From Pedobacter sp. PAMC26386 (GTDB taxonomy: Bacteria; Bacteroidota; Bacteroidia; Sphingobacteriales; Sphingobacteriaceae): DNA of 64,000 bases. Location: NCBI GenBank assembly GCA_014302835.1, contig CP060294.1, positions 62,001 to 126,000 on the forward strand. Direction: 5' to 3'. A program made the position numbers and the translations under genes. The notes under the pieces were generated by a model. It had not been told where the DNA came from, searched no databases, and worked only from the letters and a program-made list of their open reading frames with translations. Of the stretch, positions 34,175 to 42,689 are shown piece by piece (within the stretch, counting starts at the first letter, position 1; each line of letters opens with the position of its first letter).

Positions 34175-35596
34175 ATGGCTACTACAGCAAACGAGACAAA
34201 TTTTTTTACAGACGTATGTAAAAACTTTGATAACGCAGCACAATTCACCGGTCACCCAGAGGGTTTACTTTCCCAAATTAAAGCTTGTAACAGTGTTTAT
34301 CGTTTCCAATTCCCAATTCGCAGAGGAAATGGCTTCGAGGTAATCGATGCATGGCGTGTTGAGCACTCTCACCATATGAGCCCTACCAAAGGAGGAATTC
34401 GTTACAGTGAAATGGTTAATGAAGATGAGGTAATGGCATTGGCGGCGTTAATGACTTATAAATGCGCAATCGTGAATGTTCCTTTTGGTGGTGCAAAAGG
34501 TGGAATTAAAATTACGCCAAAAAACTATACTACCGGGGAATTAGAAAATATCACCCGTCGTTATACTACAGAGTTAATTAAAAAGAATTTTATCGGTCCT
34601 GGTATTGATGTTCCTGCTCCTGATTATGGATCTGGTGAACGCGAAATGAGCTGGATTGCTGATACATATATGACTATGAATCCAGGTCAGCTGGACGCTT
34701 TAGGTTGTGTTACTGGTAAGCCAATCGCTTTACACGGTATCCGCGGACGTAAAGAAGCTACTGGCCGTGGTGTTGCTTACGCAGTAAGAGAGTGTGTAAG
34801 AGTAACAGAAGATATGCAGAAAATTGGTCTTAAGGCTGGTTTGGATGACAAAAGAGTAATCGTTCAGGGATTAGGAAATGTAGGGTACCACTCTGCAAAA
34901 TTCCTTACTGAATTTGGTGCTACTATTGTTGGTCTTTGCGAATTTGAAGGTGCTATCTACAATGCAAACGGACTTAATGTTGATGAAGTTTTTGCACACC
35001 GTAAATTAACCGGTTCAATCTTAGGTTTCCCGGGTGCTACAGAATTTAAGAATTCGATGGAAGGCTTAGAGCAACCATGTGATATCCTTGTTCCTGCAGC
35101 ATTGGAAAATCAAATTACTTCAGAAAACATCAGAAACATCAAAGCGAAAATTATCGCTGAAGGTGCAAACGGGCCATGTACTCCGGAAGCAGAAGAAATT
35201 TTCACTGAAATGGGTGGTATTATTATTCCTGATATGTACTGTAATGCAGGTGGTGTAACTGTTTCTTACTTTGAGTGGTTGAAAAATCTTTCTCACGTAG
35301 CTTTTGGCCGTATGGAAAAACGTTATGCAGAAAACTCAAATGCGAACTTAATCAACACACTGGAAAGTTTAACGGGTCAGAGTATTCCTGCTGAACACCG
35401 TTTAATGATTGTTAAAGGTGCATCTGAGCTTGAACTAGTAAATTCAGGATTAGAAGATACAATGATCCACTCTTATCATGAAATCAGAGAGACCTTGGTA
35501 ACTAAACCTGGTATCCAGACTTTAAGAACTGCTGCTTTTGTAGGTTCAATCGATAAAATTGCTGTTTCTTACATGAACTTAGGTATCTGGCCATAA
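34175..35596 (+). CDS. gdhA: Glu/Leu/Phe/Val dehydrogenase (glutamate dehydrogenase)
   Basis: Interconverts glutamate with 2-oxoglutarate and ammonia. The 473-aa enzyme has the catalytic segment [11 protein letters not shown], with the active-site lysine in [15 protein letters not shown] and aspartate in [12 protein letters not shown], and a Rossmann domain [12 protein letters not shown]. The start is ATG 34175 ([11 protein letters not shown]); a GTG at 34118 extends the frame into the promoter region. It sits between ccmD and msrA, interrupting the ccm genes, and has a strong terminator. Confidence 0.94.
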   Translation: MATTANETNFFTDVCKNFDNAAQFTGHPEGLLSQIKACNSVYRFQFPIRRGNGFEVIDAWRVEHSHHMSPTKGGIRYSEMVNEDEVMALAALMTYKCAIVNVPFGGAKGGIKITPKNYTTGELENITRRYTTELIKKNFIGPGIDVPAPDYGSGEREMSWIADTYMTMNPGQLDALGCVTGKPIALHGIRGRKEATGRGVAYAVRECVRVTEDMQKIGLKAGLDDKRVIVQGLGNVGYHSAKFLTEFGATIVGLCEFEGAIYNANGLNVDEVFAHRKLTGSILGFPGATEFKNSMEGLEQPCDILVPAALENQITSENIRNIKAKIIAEGANGPCTPEAEEIFTEMGGIIIPDMYCNAGGVTVSYFEWLKNLSHVAFGRMEKRYAENSNANLINTLESLTGQSIPAEHRLMIVKGASELELVNSGLEDTMIHSYHEIRETLVTKPGIQTLRTAAFVGSIDKIAVSYMNLGIWP

Positions 35597-35618
35597 GCCT
35601 TTACAAACTAAATATTCG

Positions 35619-35653
35619 ATCCGCAACGTGTAAAACGTTGCGGATTTTTTTTT
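35619..35653 (+). terminator. Intrinsic terminator of gdhA
   Basis: ATCCGCAACG (35619-35628) pairs with CGTTGCGGAT (35636-35645) across a 7-nt loop, directly followed by nine T. A textbook rho-independent terminator. Confidence 0.93.
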
Positions 35654-35784
35654 GAGAGTATATTCTGTAAAATACCTCCGTTTAATGGATTGTCATTCAA
35701 TCAATATGACAATCCTGTTGAAATCCCCGCCGTAGTATTTTCGTATATTGGTATAGGAGAATGATGCTTATAATCAACTCAAAT

Positions 35785-36444
35785 ATGAGAACAGGAATAT
35801 ATTTATTACTAATCAGTTTATTATTTGTTTCCTGCTCCGGAAGAGAACAAAAAATAGCCAGTCAGAATGGATTCGCTGTATTACCCAAACCTAACTCTAA
35901 TGAAGCTGTAGCCACATTTGCAGGAGGGTGTTTTTGGGCGATGCAGGAAAGTATGATCCAGTTGAAGGGTGTGAATACTGCAATCAGCGGTTATGCGGGT
36001 GGGAGTACTGTAAACCCTACCTACGAAGATATGAGGAGCAAGGATACAGGTCATGCAGAGTCGGTTCAGGTTTATTATAATCCCGAAGAGATCTCTTATG
36101 AACAACTACTCCGTGCTTTTTTCTTTGCACACGATCCTACTGAATTAAACAGGCAAGGGCCGGATGTAGGTAAGGATTATCGGTCTATTGCATTTTACCG
36201 TAATCCTGCAGAAAGAAAGATAATTGCTAAAGTAATGACGGAGATGGAAGCTGCTAAATACTATCCCAGTAGTTTTGTTACAGAGCTGGAGCCCTTTGAA
36301 GCATTTTATCCGGCAGAAAGTTCACATCAGAATTATTATGAGCGAAATTTATGGGATCCATACATCAGAAACGTCTCCAAACCAAAAGTCCTTCATGTGA
36401 GGAAAGAACTGCCTCAATTGATTAAAAATGAATATCTTAAGTAG
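35785..36444 (+). CDS. msrA: Peptide methionine-S-sulfoxide reductase, lipoprotein
   Basis: Reduces methionine-S-sulfoxide in proteins. The active site is AGGCFWAMQES, with the catalytic cysteine in GCFW. Unlike cytosolic MsrA it has a lipoprotein signal: MRTGIYLLLISLLFVSCSG, with the lipobox LLFVSC, so it is likely anchored on the periplasmic side. Start taken at ATG 35785, since the ATGs at 35761 and 35764 would add a polar stretch before the signal peptide. Length from there is 219 aa. A role in repairing exported proteins fits its position near cytochrome maturation genes. Confidence 0.93.
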   Translation: MRTGIYLLLISLLFVSCSGREQKIASQNGFAVLPKPNSNEAVATFAGGCFWAMQESMIQLKGVNTAISGYAGGSTVNPTYEDMRSKDTGHAESVQVYYNPEEISYEQLLRAFFFAHDPTELNRQGPDVGKDYRSIAFYRNPAERKIIAKVMTEMEAAKYYPSSFVTELEPFEAFYPAESSHQNYYERNLWDPYIRNVSKPKVLHVRKELPQLIKNEYLK

Positions 36445-36740
36445 TGTTTGTCCCTTCGCTTTGAATCAAGTGCCTGATAATATGTAGTTTATTTGTCAGC
36501 CAACTATCAATATTTTGTCATCTATAGTAATAGGCGGTCTCTAAGGGATATTAGGTACTTATATTTTTTATCTTTGTGTACTCTTTTAATTGGTTAGGAA
36601 AGGAGGCTCGTGTAAGCAAGCTATATCCTGTTTAAACTGGCGGAGCTGGTTTAAGTTTTAACCATAAAAAAAGCAGCGTACTACATTTCTTAATAATGTA
36701 CAGCTGCAAACATCAATTTTGACAAAAACGATATATTCTC
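36445..36740 (+). promoter_or_regulatory. Long structured leader before ccmE
   Basis: A perfect -7 box TATCTTTG at 36569-36576 predicts a 5' leader of about 155 nt for ccmE. The leader contains TTAAAC (near 36632) with GTTTAA (near 36649), an overlapping TGGTT/AACCA pair, and GCAGC-GTAC with GTAC-AGCTGC near 36674-36709. These could fold into alternative hairpins. I do not recognise a known riboswitch in it. Confidence 0.45.
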
Positions 36741-37151
36741 ATGAAGAAAAGTGCAATTATTGGCTTAATTACAATAGCAATCTGTGTTTGTTTCCTGGTC
36801 AGCTTAAACGCTGATACCAGTAACTATTCGACTTTTACAGAAGCAGCTAAAGACTCCAGGGAGTTTCATGTAATGGGACATTGGGCAAAAGACAAGGGAA
36901 CTTATTATGACGCCTTAAAGGATGCCAATCATTTCTCCTTTTATATGAAGGACGAAAAGGGAGATGTTAAGAAAGTAATTTACAGTGGTACTAAACCACA
37001 GGATTTTGAGCGTTCTGAAAAGCTGGTACTAATCGGTAAGATGAATAGCGACACTTTTTACGCTTCTAAAATATTAATGAAGTGCCCCTCTAAATATAAT
37101 AACGACCTAGTAGAGATTAAGCAGGACGGACAGGTTAAACAATACAAATAA
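36741..37151 (+). CDS. ccmE: Cytochrome c maturation haem chaperone CcmE, CxxxY type
   Basis: A 136-aa membrane-anchored periplasmic haem chaperone. An N-terminal helix (about residues 5-22) is followed by an OB-fold domain. In most CcmE proteins haem is bound through the His of an HxxxY motif. Here the aligned place reads KCPSKY, with C115 and Y119, a CxxxY motif as described for a minority of bacteria and archaea. The downstream ccmF starts 5 nt later, so the two are cotranscribed. Confidence 0.9.
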   Translation: MKKSAIIGLITIAICVCFLVSLNADTSNYSTFTEAAKDSREFHVMGHWAKDKGTYYDALKDANHFSFYMKDEKGDVKKVIYSGTKPQDFERSEKLVLIGKMNSDTFYASKILMKCPSKYNNDLVEIKQDGQVKQYK

Positions 37152-37156
37152 TTTTA

Positions 37157-39625
37157 ATGGACATACAATTTACAGGAGAAACTCTCCTCCCCGGCAAAGT
37201 TGGGCAGTTTTTTATTGTTTTAGCGTTTGCCGCTGCATTACTTTCAACGATTTCTTATTTTTTTGCAACCCGGAATAAAGACCTTGCTGATAAATCCTGG
37301 CAACGGTTGGGAAGAATAGCATTCTTAACTAATCTGTTTAGTGTAATTGGAATTGGGGTAACACTGTTTTATCTGATCCTTAATCATTATAACGAATATT
37401 ACTACGTTTATTCGCACTCTTCAAAAACACTTCCTGTTTACTATATCGTTTCTGCATTTTGGGAAGGACAGGAGGGAAGTTTCTGGCTTTGGGCATTCTG
37501 GCAGGCAATTTTAGGTACTATTCTGATCTGGAAAGCCAGAACATGGGAAAATGGTGTGCTGACGGTTGTTTCCTTCTCCCAGGTATTCTTAACTTCCATG
37601 CTATTGGGTGTTCAGATCTGGGGCGAGCGTATTGGTAGTTCTCCTTTCATCCTTTTAAGGGATGCTGTAAATCTGAAAGATATGGCTCCGGTAGTATTTG
37701 CCGATGCTGAAAATTATAAAAACTATCTGAAATTCATTACTGACGGAAGGGGGTTGAACCCTCTTTTACAGAATTATTGGATGGTTATTCACCCGCCAAC
37801 CTTATTCCTTGGTTTTGCGAGTATGGTGGTTCCTTTTGCCTACGTGATCACTGGATTATGGCAAAAAAGATATAAAGAATGGGTGAAACCTGCTATGCCA
37901 TGGGCTTTGTTTGCCGTTATGGTTTTAGGTACAGGTATTATTATGGGGTCTTTCTGGGCTTATGAAGCACTAAACTTTGGTGGTTTCTGGGCGTGGGATC
38001 CGGTTGAAAATGCATCCTTGATTCCATGGTTAACCTTGATAGGTGCTGTCCATGTCATGATTGCCTTTAAAAATACAGGTCATGCTTTCTTTACTTCTAT
38101 TGCACTGGTTTTAGTCAGTTTCATCTTAGTATTATATGCTTCTTTCTTAACCAGAAGTGGTATTCTTGGTGAAACGTCTGTACACTCGTTCACAGATTTG
38201 GGGATGTTTGGTCATCTGATTCTTTACAATGTAGTTTTTCTTGCAATTCCAGTCATTCTGATCATTTTACGCTGGAAAGAATTGCCGATTACAAACAAAG
38301 ATGAAGAAACTTACTCAAGAGAATTCTGGATGTTCATTGGTGCGCTTGTTGTAACAGTAGCTTGTATCCAGGTTATTTTTTCTACATCAGTACCTGTATT
38401 CAATAAAGCATTCGGAACTAATTTTGCCCCTCCAATTGATGCGATCAAATATTATAATCAATGGCAGGCTCCGTTTGCTATTCTGATTACAATGATCTCT
38501 GGATTTTCTCAGTTCTTAAAATACAAACGTACCGATACCCGTAAATTTTATAGCAGCCTGGTTGCTACTTTAATTATTGCGATTGTAGTTACAGCAGGTT
38601 TTGTTTACATAACAAACGTATATAATAACCTGATTTATATCTTGTTGTCATTCAGTTGTATGTTCGCCATTCTATCTAATGCACGGATTCTTACACAAGG
38701 GTTTAGTGGTAAGGGTAAACTGGTCGGTGCTGCTGTTGCGCATATTGGGTTTGCATTATTATTAGTAGGTGCTTTAGTTGCTGCTGCAACGAGTAAACCA
38801 GTCTCTATAAATGCAACCAACTTTATTCCGGTAAAGGATTTCGAAAAGGTAGAAAAACCAGGTGAGAACATGGTATTGTACAAAAATGAGCCTAAAAAAA
38901 TGGGACGTTTTACAGTTACCTATACAAATGATACTACAATAGCTCCTAATACTTATTATACGCTGAATTTTAAAGTGATTGATGAGAATACCGGTAAGCT
39001 TAAAGAAGACTTTAACCTGAACCCGCGGGTTCAGATTAATGAGAAAATGGGCTTGATCGCATCTCCGGATACGAAACATTACCTCACTTATGATGTGTAT
39101 ACACATATTACCAGTGCTCCTGATAAAAAGGATGCACATGCGGATAGTGATGCACAGAGTGATGAACAGAATTATAAAAAACCAAGAATAGCCACTGTAA
39201 GTACTGGTGATACTTTACATACCAGCAGCGGTATTATCACGGTAAAGGATCTTAACTTCAAACCTACAGCAAAAAGTCTTGCTTTGGCTGAAGGCGATAT
39301 TGCAGTAGGTCTTCCTTTGGAAATTGACCTGAATGGTAAGATTTATAAAACTGAACCTATTTTCTTAGTGAAAGGTAATAATACATTCGATTTCGCTCGT
39401 AATATCCCTGAATTAGGATTAAGACTGAGATTTACCAAGATACTTCCTGATCAGAAAAAAGTAGAACTGCAGGTTTTTGAAAAGCCTCAGCAGTCTAAAG
39501 ACTGGGTTGTATTTAAATCTATTGAATTCCCTTACATCAATTTATACTGGGTAGGTTTAATTGTCATGGTGATTGGATTTATTATTTCTATCATCAGAAG
39601 ACAAAGAGAGATTAAGTCAGTATAA
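37157..39625 (+). CDS. ccmF: Cytochrome c haem lyase CcmF (CcsA family)
   Basis: An 822-aa polytopic protein that attaches haem from CcmE to apocytochrome c. The tryptophan-rich haem motif is GGFWAWDPVENASLIPWL (about residues 275-292). Fourteen or so transmembrane segments and a large periplasmic region (about 560-790) before a final helix are visible. No CcmH or CcmI is present nearby. Conserved histidines are in YYVYSHSSKTLP and LVIHPPTLFLG-like segments. Confidence 0.94.
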   Translation: MDIQFTGETLLPGKVGQFFIVLAFAAALLSTISYFFATRNKDLADKSWQRLGRIAFLTNLFSVIGIGVTLFYLILNHYNEYYYVYSHSSKTLPVYYIVSAFWEGQEGSFWLWAFWQAILGTILIWKARTWENGVLTVVSFSQVFLTSMLLGVQIWGERIGSSPFILLRDAVNLKDMAPVVFADAENYKNYLKFITDGRGLNPLLQNYWMVIHPPTLFLGFASMVVPFAYVITGLWQKRYKEWVKPAMPWALFAVMVLGTGIIMGSFWAYEALNFGGFWAWDPVENASLIPWLTLIGAVHVMIAFKNTGHAFFTSIALVLVSFILVLYASFLTRSGILGETSVHSFTDLGMFGHLILYNVVFLAIPVILIILRWKELPITNKDEETYSREFWMFIGALVVTVACIQVIFSTSVPVFNKAFGTNFAPPIDAIKYYNQWQAPFAILITMISGFSQFLKYKRTDTRKFYSSLVATLIIAIVVTAGFVYITNVYNNLIYILLSFSCMFAILSNARILTQGFSGKGKLVGAAVAHIGFALLLVGALVAAATSKPVSINATNFIPVKDFEKVEKPGENMVLYKNEPKKMGRFTVTYTNDTTIAPNTYYTLNFKVIDENTGKLKEDFNLNPRVQINEKMGLIASPDTKHYLTYDVYTHITSAPDKKDAHADSDAQSDEQNYKKPRIATVSTGDTLHTSSGIITVKDLNFKPTAKSLALAEGDIAVGLPLEIDLNGKIYKTEPIFLVKGNNTFDFARNIPELGLRLRFTKILPDQKKVELQVFEKPQQSKDWVVFKSIEFPYINLYWVGLIVMVIGFIISIIRRQREIKSV

Positions 39626-39669
39626 TTGTTTAATATATTTTATACGCTGTAGATTTAAACTCACGCTCA

Positions 39670-40434
39670 ATGAACATTGTTTGTATAGGTTCCGGAAACG
39701 TGGCAACACATCTTGCTATTGCTTTGAAAGCAATAGGTGCAGACATTGTTCAGGTTTGGAGTCATGATAGCAAAAATGCAGAAATTCTTGCCGCCCTGAC
39801 CAAAGCAGAACCAATCGGTAACTGGGACGATCTGGATCGGACGGCTGATTGTTATCTGATTGCAGTAAAAGATGATGCAATAGCTTCAGTTGCCGCACAT
39901 TTAACAGATGTGAAAGGAGTAGTTGTACATACATCAGGAGCAACACCGATGAGCGTACTTTCTGGTGTTAAAAATGGCTCCGGTGTAATTTATCCTTTAC
40001 AAACCTTTTCTAAATCAAAGGCTGTAGACATGACTGCTATACCGCTATGTATAGAAGCAGATCGGGAAAGCACTTTGGAAAAGATCAAAGTAATTGCACA
40101 ACTATTAAGTCCGAATGTTTCTGTCATTACTTCTGTACAGCGTAGTATTTTACATCTTGCAGCCGTTTTTGCCTGTAATTTCAGCAATCACCTCTATCAG
40201 TTAAGCAATGAGTTACTAGAGCAGTATAACCTTAATTTTGATTTATTAAAACCACTTATCCTGGAAACTGCCGAAAAAGTGCAGTCTGCAACACCTGCCG
40301 AAGCTCAAACAGGCCCGGCCAGGAGAAACGACCAGGAGACTATAAAAAAACATCTTGATTTGCTAAATGGGTCTCCCGAATTGCAGAAAATCTATGAAAC
40401 TTTAAGTAATAGCATTAAAAAAACATATCTATAA
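39670..40434 (+). CDS. Rossmann-like and DUF2520 domain protein
   Basis: A 254-aa protein with an N-terminal NAD(P)-type Rossmann fold (IGSGNVATHLAIALKAIG, residues 5-22) and a C-terminal helical DUF2520 domain (from about 125). It resembles 6-phosphogluconate/ketopantoate-type dehydrogenases, but no substrate is known. In Bacteroidota it is commonly followed by a kdsC-like gene, as here. Confidence 0.88.
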   Translation: MNIVCIGSGNVATHLAIALKAIGADIVQVWSHDSKNAEILAALTKAEPIGNWDDLDRTADCYLIAVKDDAIASVAAHLTDVKGVVVHTSGATPMSVLSGVKNGSGVIYPLQTFSKSKAVDMTAIPLCIEADRESTLEKIKVIAQLLSPNVSVITSVQRSILHLAAVFACNFSNHLYQLSNELLEQYNLNFDLLKPLILETAEKVQSATPAEAQTGPARRNDQETIKKHLDLLNGSPELQKIYETLSNSIKKTYL

Positions 40435-40456
40435 TAGGATTGCGGTTTTTGCTGCT

Positions 40457-40464
40457 TATTTTTG
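40457..40464 (+). promoter_or_regulatory. Promoter -7 box of the 2Fe-2S ferredoxin gene
   Basis: TATTTTTG is a perfect match, 9 nt before ATG 40474. It covers the upstream TTG (40462), which therefore is not the start. Confidence 0.55.
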
Positions 40465-40473
40465 AGAACAATT

Positions 40474-40806
40474 ATGAATATTTATCAATTAACAGTCAAT
40501 TTTGAAGAAAAAGGTAAAGCGCAGATTCAATTACCAATTGCAGGTGGAGAATCAGTTCTGGATGTTTGCCTGGATAACGGAATAGACCTACAACATAACT
40601 GCGGCGGTGTTTGCGGTTGCAGTACCTGTCATGTTTATGTGACTCAAGGAATGGATAACATTCAGGAAATATCTGATAAAGAAGAAGATTTCATAGACAG
40701 GGCAGTAAGTCCAAAGATTTCTTCCAGATTAGGTTGCCAGTGTGTAGTGATCAACGGAAATATAGAAGTCACTATCCCTAACCAATCTGAATTTTTAGGC
40801 CATTAA
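40474..40806 (+). CDS. fdx: ISC-type 2Fe-2S ferredoxin
   Basis: A 110-aa adrenodoxin-like ferredoxin. The cluster ligands are the cysteines in HNCGGVCGCSTCHVYV plus one in RLGCQCV, the pattern of ISC ferredoxins that supply electrons for Fe-S assembly. It is followed 20 nt later by iscX, the same order as the fdx-iscX end of the E. coli isc operon, and hscA is at 23 kb. Start set at ATG 40474. Confidence 0.9.
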   Translation: MNIYQLTVNFEEKGKAQIQLPIAGGESVLDVCLDNGIDLQHNCGGVCGCSTCHVYVTQGMDNIQEISDKEEDFIDRAVSPKISSRLGCQCVVINGNIEVTIPNQSEFLGH

Positions 40807-40826
40807 TTAATATAAAATAGAAGAAC

Positions 40827-41069
40827 ATGCAGGATAAGTTTGCTTTACCAATTCACTGGCAGGATCATGAAGATATTGCTCAGGAATTATATGAAAAATT
40901 TGGTGATGATTTTAATGAATCTAAAATCTACCGTATCAGGTTTACTGAGTTGGTAGAATGGGTTCTTTCACTACCTAATTTTAAAGGTACAAGAGAAGAA
41001 AGCAATGAAGGCCATCTGGAGCAAATTCAGTCTGCCTGGGTTTACGAATGGAGAGATAACCAGAATTAA
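40827..41069 (+). CDS. iscX: Fe-S assembly protein IscX
   Basis: An 80-aa acidic protein homologous to IscX/YfhJ: the DIAQELYEKFGDD, RFTELVEWVLSLPNF and ESNEGHLEQIQSAWVYEW segments are diagnostic. In E. coli it binds IscS and iron and modulates cluster assembly. Its stop directly abuts the start of the next gene. I see no iscS or iscU in the window. Confidence 0.93.
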   Translation: MQDKFALPIHWQDHEDIAQELYEKFGDDFNESKIYRIRFTELVEWVLSLPNFKGTREESNEGHLEQIQSAWVYEWRDNQN

Positions 41070-41597
41070 ATGTTACTGCAAAAACTTAAAGGGATCACGA
41101 CATTTGTCTTTGATGTCGATGGTGTTTTAACCAATGGCGATATTCAGGCTACAGATTCCGGAGAGCTTTTGCGTACTTTCAATATTAAAGACGGCTATGC
41201 TTTACAGCTAGCCGTTAAAAAGGGATACCATGTGTGTATCATTTCTGGTGGCAGGGGGCAGGCCATGGAAAAACGCTTTGAAGGACTTGGTATTCCTGAT
41301 GTATTCTTAGGGATTTCTGATAAAGTTGAGGTCTTCAACGATTATCTGGAGATCTACAATATCAAAGCAAAAGAAGTCTTATATATGGGGGATGATATTC
41401 CCGATCTTAAGGTAATGAAACTGGTAGGTATTCCTACCTGTCCAGCTGATGCCTGTTCGGATATCAAGGCGATCTGTGCGTATATCTCACCTTTTAAAGG
41501 CGGGAAAACAGCCGTAAGAGATGTGATAGAAAAGGTTCTTCGGGTACAGGAGAAATGGTTTGATACTAATCCATCGGCAGCTGATTCCAGCAAGTAA
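41070..41597 (+). CDS. kdsC: KdsC-like HAD phosphatase
   Basis: A 175-aa HAD hydrolase of the 8-kinked tetramer type, which removes phosphate from KDO 8-phosphate for lipid A-core synthesis. Motifs: DVDGVLTNG (residues 15-23, nucleophile D15), IISGGRGQ (motif II) and MGDDIPDLKVM (motif IV). It has no cap domain, as expected for KdsC. It starts immediately after the iscX stop. Confidence 0.9.
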   Translation: MLLQKLKGITTFVFDVDGVLTNGDIQATDSGELLRTFNIKDGYALQLAVKKGYHVCIISGGRGQAMEKRFEGLGIPDVFLGISDKVEVFNDYLEIYNIKAKEVLYMGDDIPDLKVMKLVGIPTCPADACSDIKAICAYISPFKGGKTAVRDVIEKVLRVQEKWFDTNPSAADSSK

Positions 41598-41659
41598 GTT
41601 ACACAACGATTTTAAACCTTCTTCTGATTTCGAACTCTATCTCTAAAAATAGAATAGAT

Positions 41660-42058
41660 ATGAAGAAATTACTGATGATTTGCGGAATGTTATTCAGTGT
41701 AATAACATTTGCACATGCACAAGGTGGTAACCGCAATGGAACACCAGAAGAAAGAGCAACTAAAGCCACAGCTCAGCTTACTGAAAAACTGACTTTGAAC
41801 GCTGACCAGCAAACTAAAATTCATGACATACTTTTAGATCAGAATACTCAAATGAACAAAGCACGTGAAGAAGCGGGCGATGACAGAAAAGCTATGCGTA
41901 CTAAGATGATGACACTGATGCAGGGTAACAATGAAAAGATCAAAGCAGTATTAACTGATGATCAGAAAAAATCTTATGATACTTTTCTGGAAGAAAGAAG
42001 AGCGAGTATGAAAAAAAGAGCCGAAGGGCAGGGCGGTGGTCAACCTGCTGAAAACTAA
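41660..42058 (+). CDS. Spy/CpxP-like periplasmic protein
   Basis: A 132-aa secreted helical protein with signal peptide MKKLLMICGMLFSVITFAHA, then two LTxxQ-like motifs (LTLNADQQTKI, about residues 45-55; LTDDQKKSY, about 98-106). This resembles the LTxxQ/Spy family of periplasmic chaperones and Bacteroidota DUF4890 proteins. The C-terminal tail is Gly/Gln-rich. Function inferred only from this resemblance. Confidence 0.75.
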   Translation: MKKLLMICGMLFSVITFAHAQGGNRNGTPEERATKATAQLTEKLTLNADQQTKIHDILLDQNTQMNKAREEAGDDRKAMRTKMMTLMQGNNEKIKAVLTDDQKKSYDTFLEERRASMKKRAEGQGGGQPAEN

Positions 42059-42075
42059 ATAGAATAAATAATAGG

Positions 42076-42096
42076 AGCGGCTTTGAGCCGCTTTTG
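42076..42096 (+). terminator. Terminator after the Spy-like gene
   Basis: AGCGGC (42076-42081) pairs with GCCGCT (42087-42092) across a TTTGA loop, followed by TTTG and TATTTTTG. The T-rich tail is also the promoter box of maf. Confidence 0.7.
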
Positions 42097-42097
42097 T

Positions 42098-42105
42098 TAT
42101 TTTTG
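42098..42105 (+). promoter_or_regulatory. Promoter -7 box of maf
   Basis: TATTTTTG, a perfect match, 14 nt before the maf ATG. It lies within the tail of the preceding terminator. Confidence 0.5.
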
Positions 42106-42119
42106 CACAAAAAGCAAAT

Positions 42120-42689
42120 ATGTACAAGCAAACAATTCCTCTTATTCTAGCCTCTAAATCGCCACGCAGGCAAGAACTGATGCAGCTAATGGGACTGGAC
42201 TTTAAGGTTTTATTGAAAGATGTAGATGAGAGCTATCCAGATCACTTATCTACAGAAGCAATCGCGTGTTTTATCTCAGAAAAAAAAGCAATGGCATTCG
42301 TTGAAGAGCGGTTATCCAATCTGGTAATCACTGCCGATACTATCGTAGCTTATAATGGTGAAATTTTAGGTAAACCAGCAGATGCAGCACATGCAAAAGT
42401 GATGCTTAAAAAGTTATCTGGAACCAGTCATCAGGTCTATACCGGAGTGAGTCTGGCCTATAAAGATAAACTGAAGACCTTTTATGACCAGACTGAGGTA
42501 CGTTTCAGGGTGTTGAGTACAGAAGAAATTGAACATTATATCAACAAATACAATCCCCTGGATAAAGCAGGTTCTTATGGCATACAAGACTGGCTTGGAT
42601 TTATTGCAGTAGAGAAAATTGAAGGATCTTATACCAACGTAATGGGGCTGCCAACAGAAAAACTCTATTTAGAGTTGTCAAACTTCTGA
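42120..42689 (+). CDS. maf: Maf family nucleotide pyrophosphatase
   Basis: A 189-aa Maf protein (dTTP/UTP pyrophosphatase group), which hydrolyses canonical or modified nucleoside triphosphates and is linked to septum control. Motifs: LILASKSPRRQELM (residues 7-20), the ADTIV segment with catalytic aspartate, and DKAGSYGIQ. The 3' end overlaps the convergent exopolyphosphatase gene by 25 nt. Confidence 0.92.
   Translation: MYKQTIPLILASKSPRRQELMQLMGLDFKVLLKDVDESYPDHLSTEAIACFISEKKAMAFVEERLSNLVITADTIVAYNGEILGKPADAAHAKVMLKKLSGTSHQVYTGVSLAYKDKLKTFYDQTEVRFRVLSTEEIEHYINKYNPLDKAGSYGIQDWLGFIAVEKIEGSYTNVMGLPTEKLYLELSNF

Noticed and set aside
36583..36740. Known riboswitch (cobalamin, TPP) in the ccmE leader
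   Set aside because: The conserved core sequences of these classes are not visible; only generic hairpins are.
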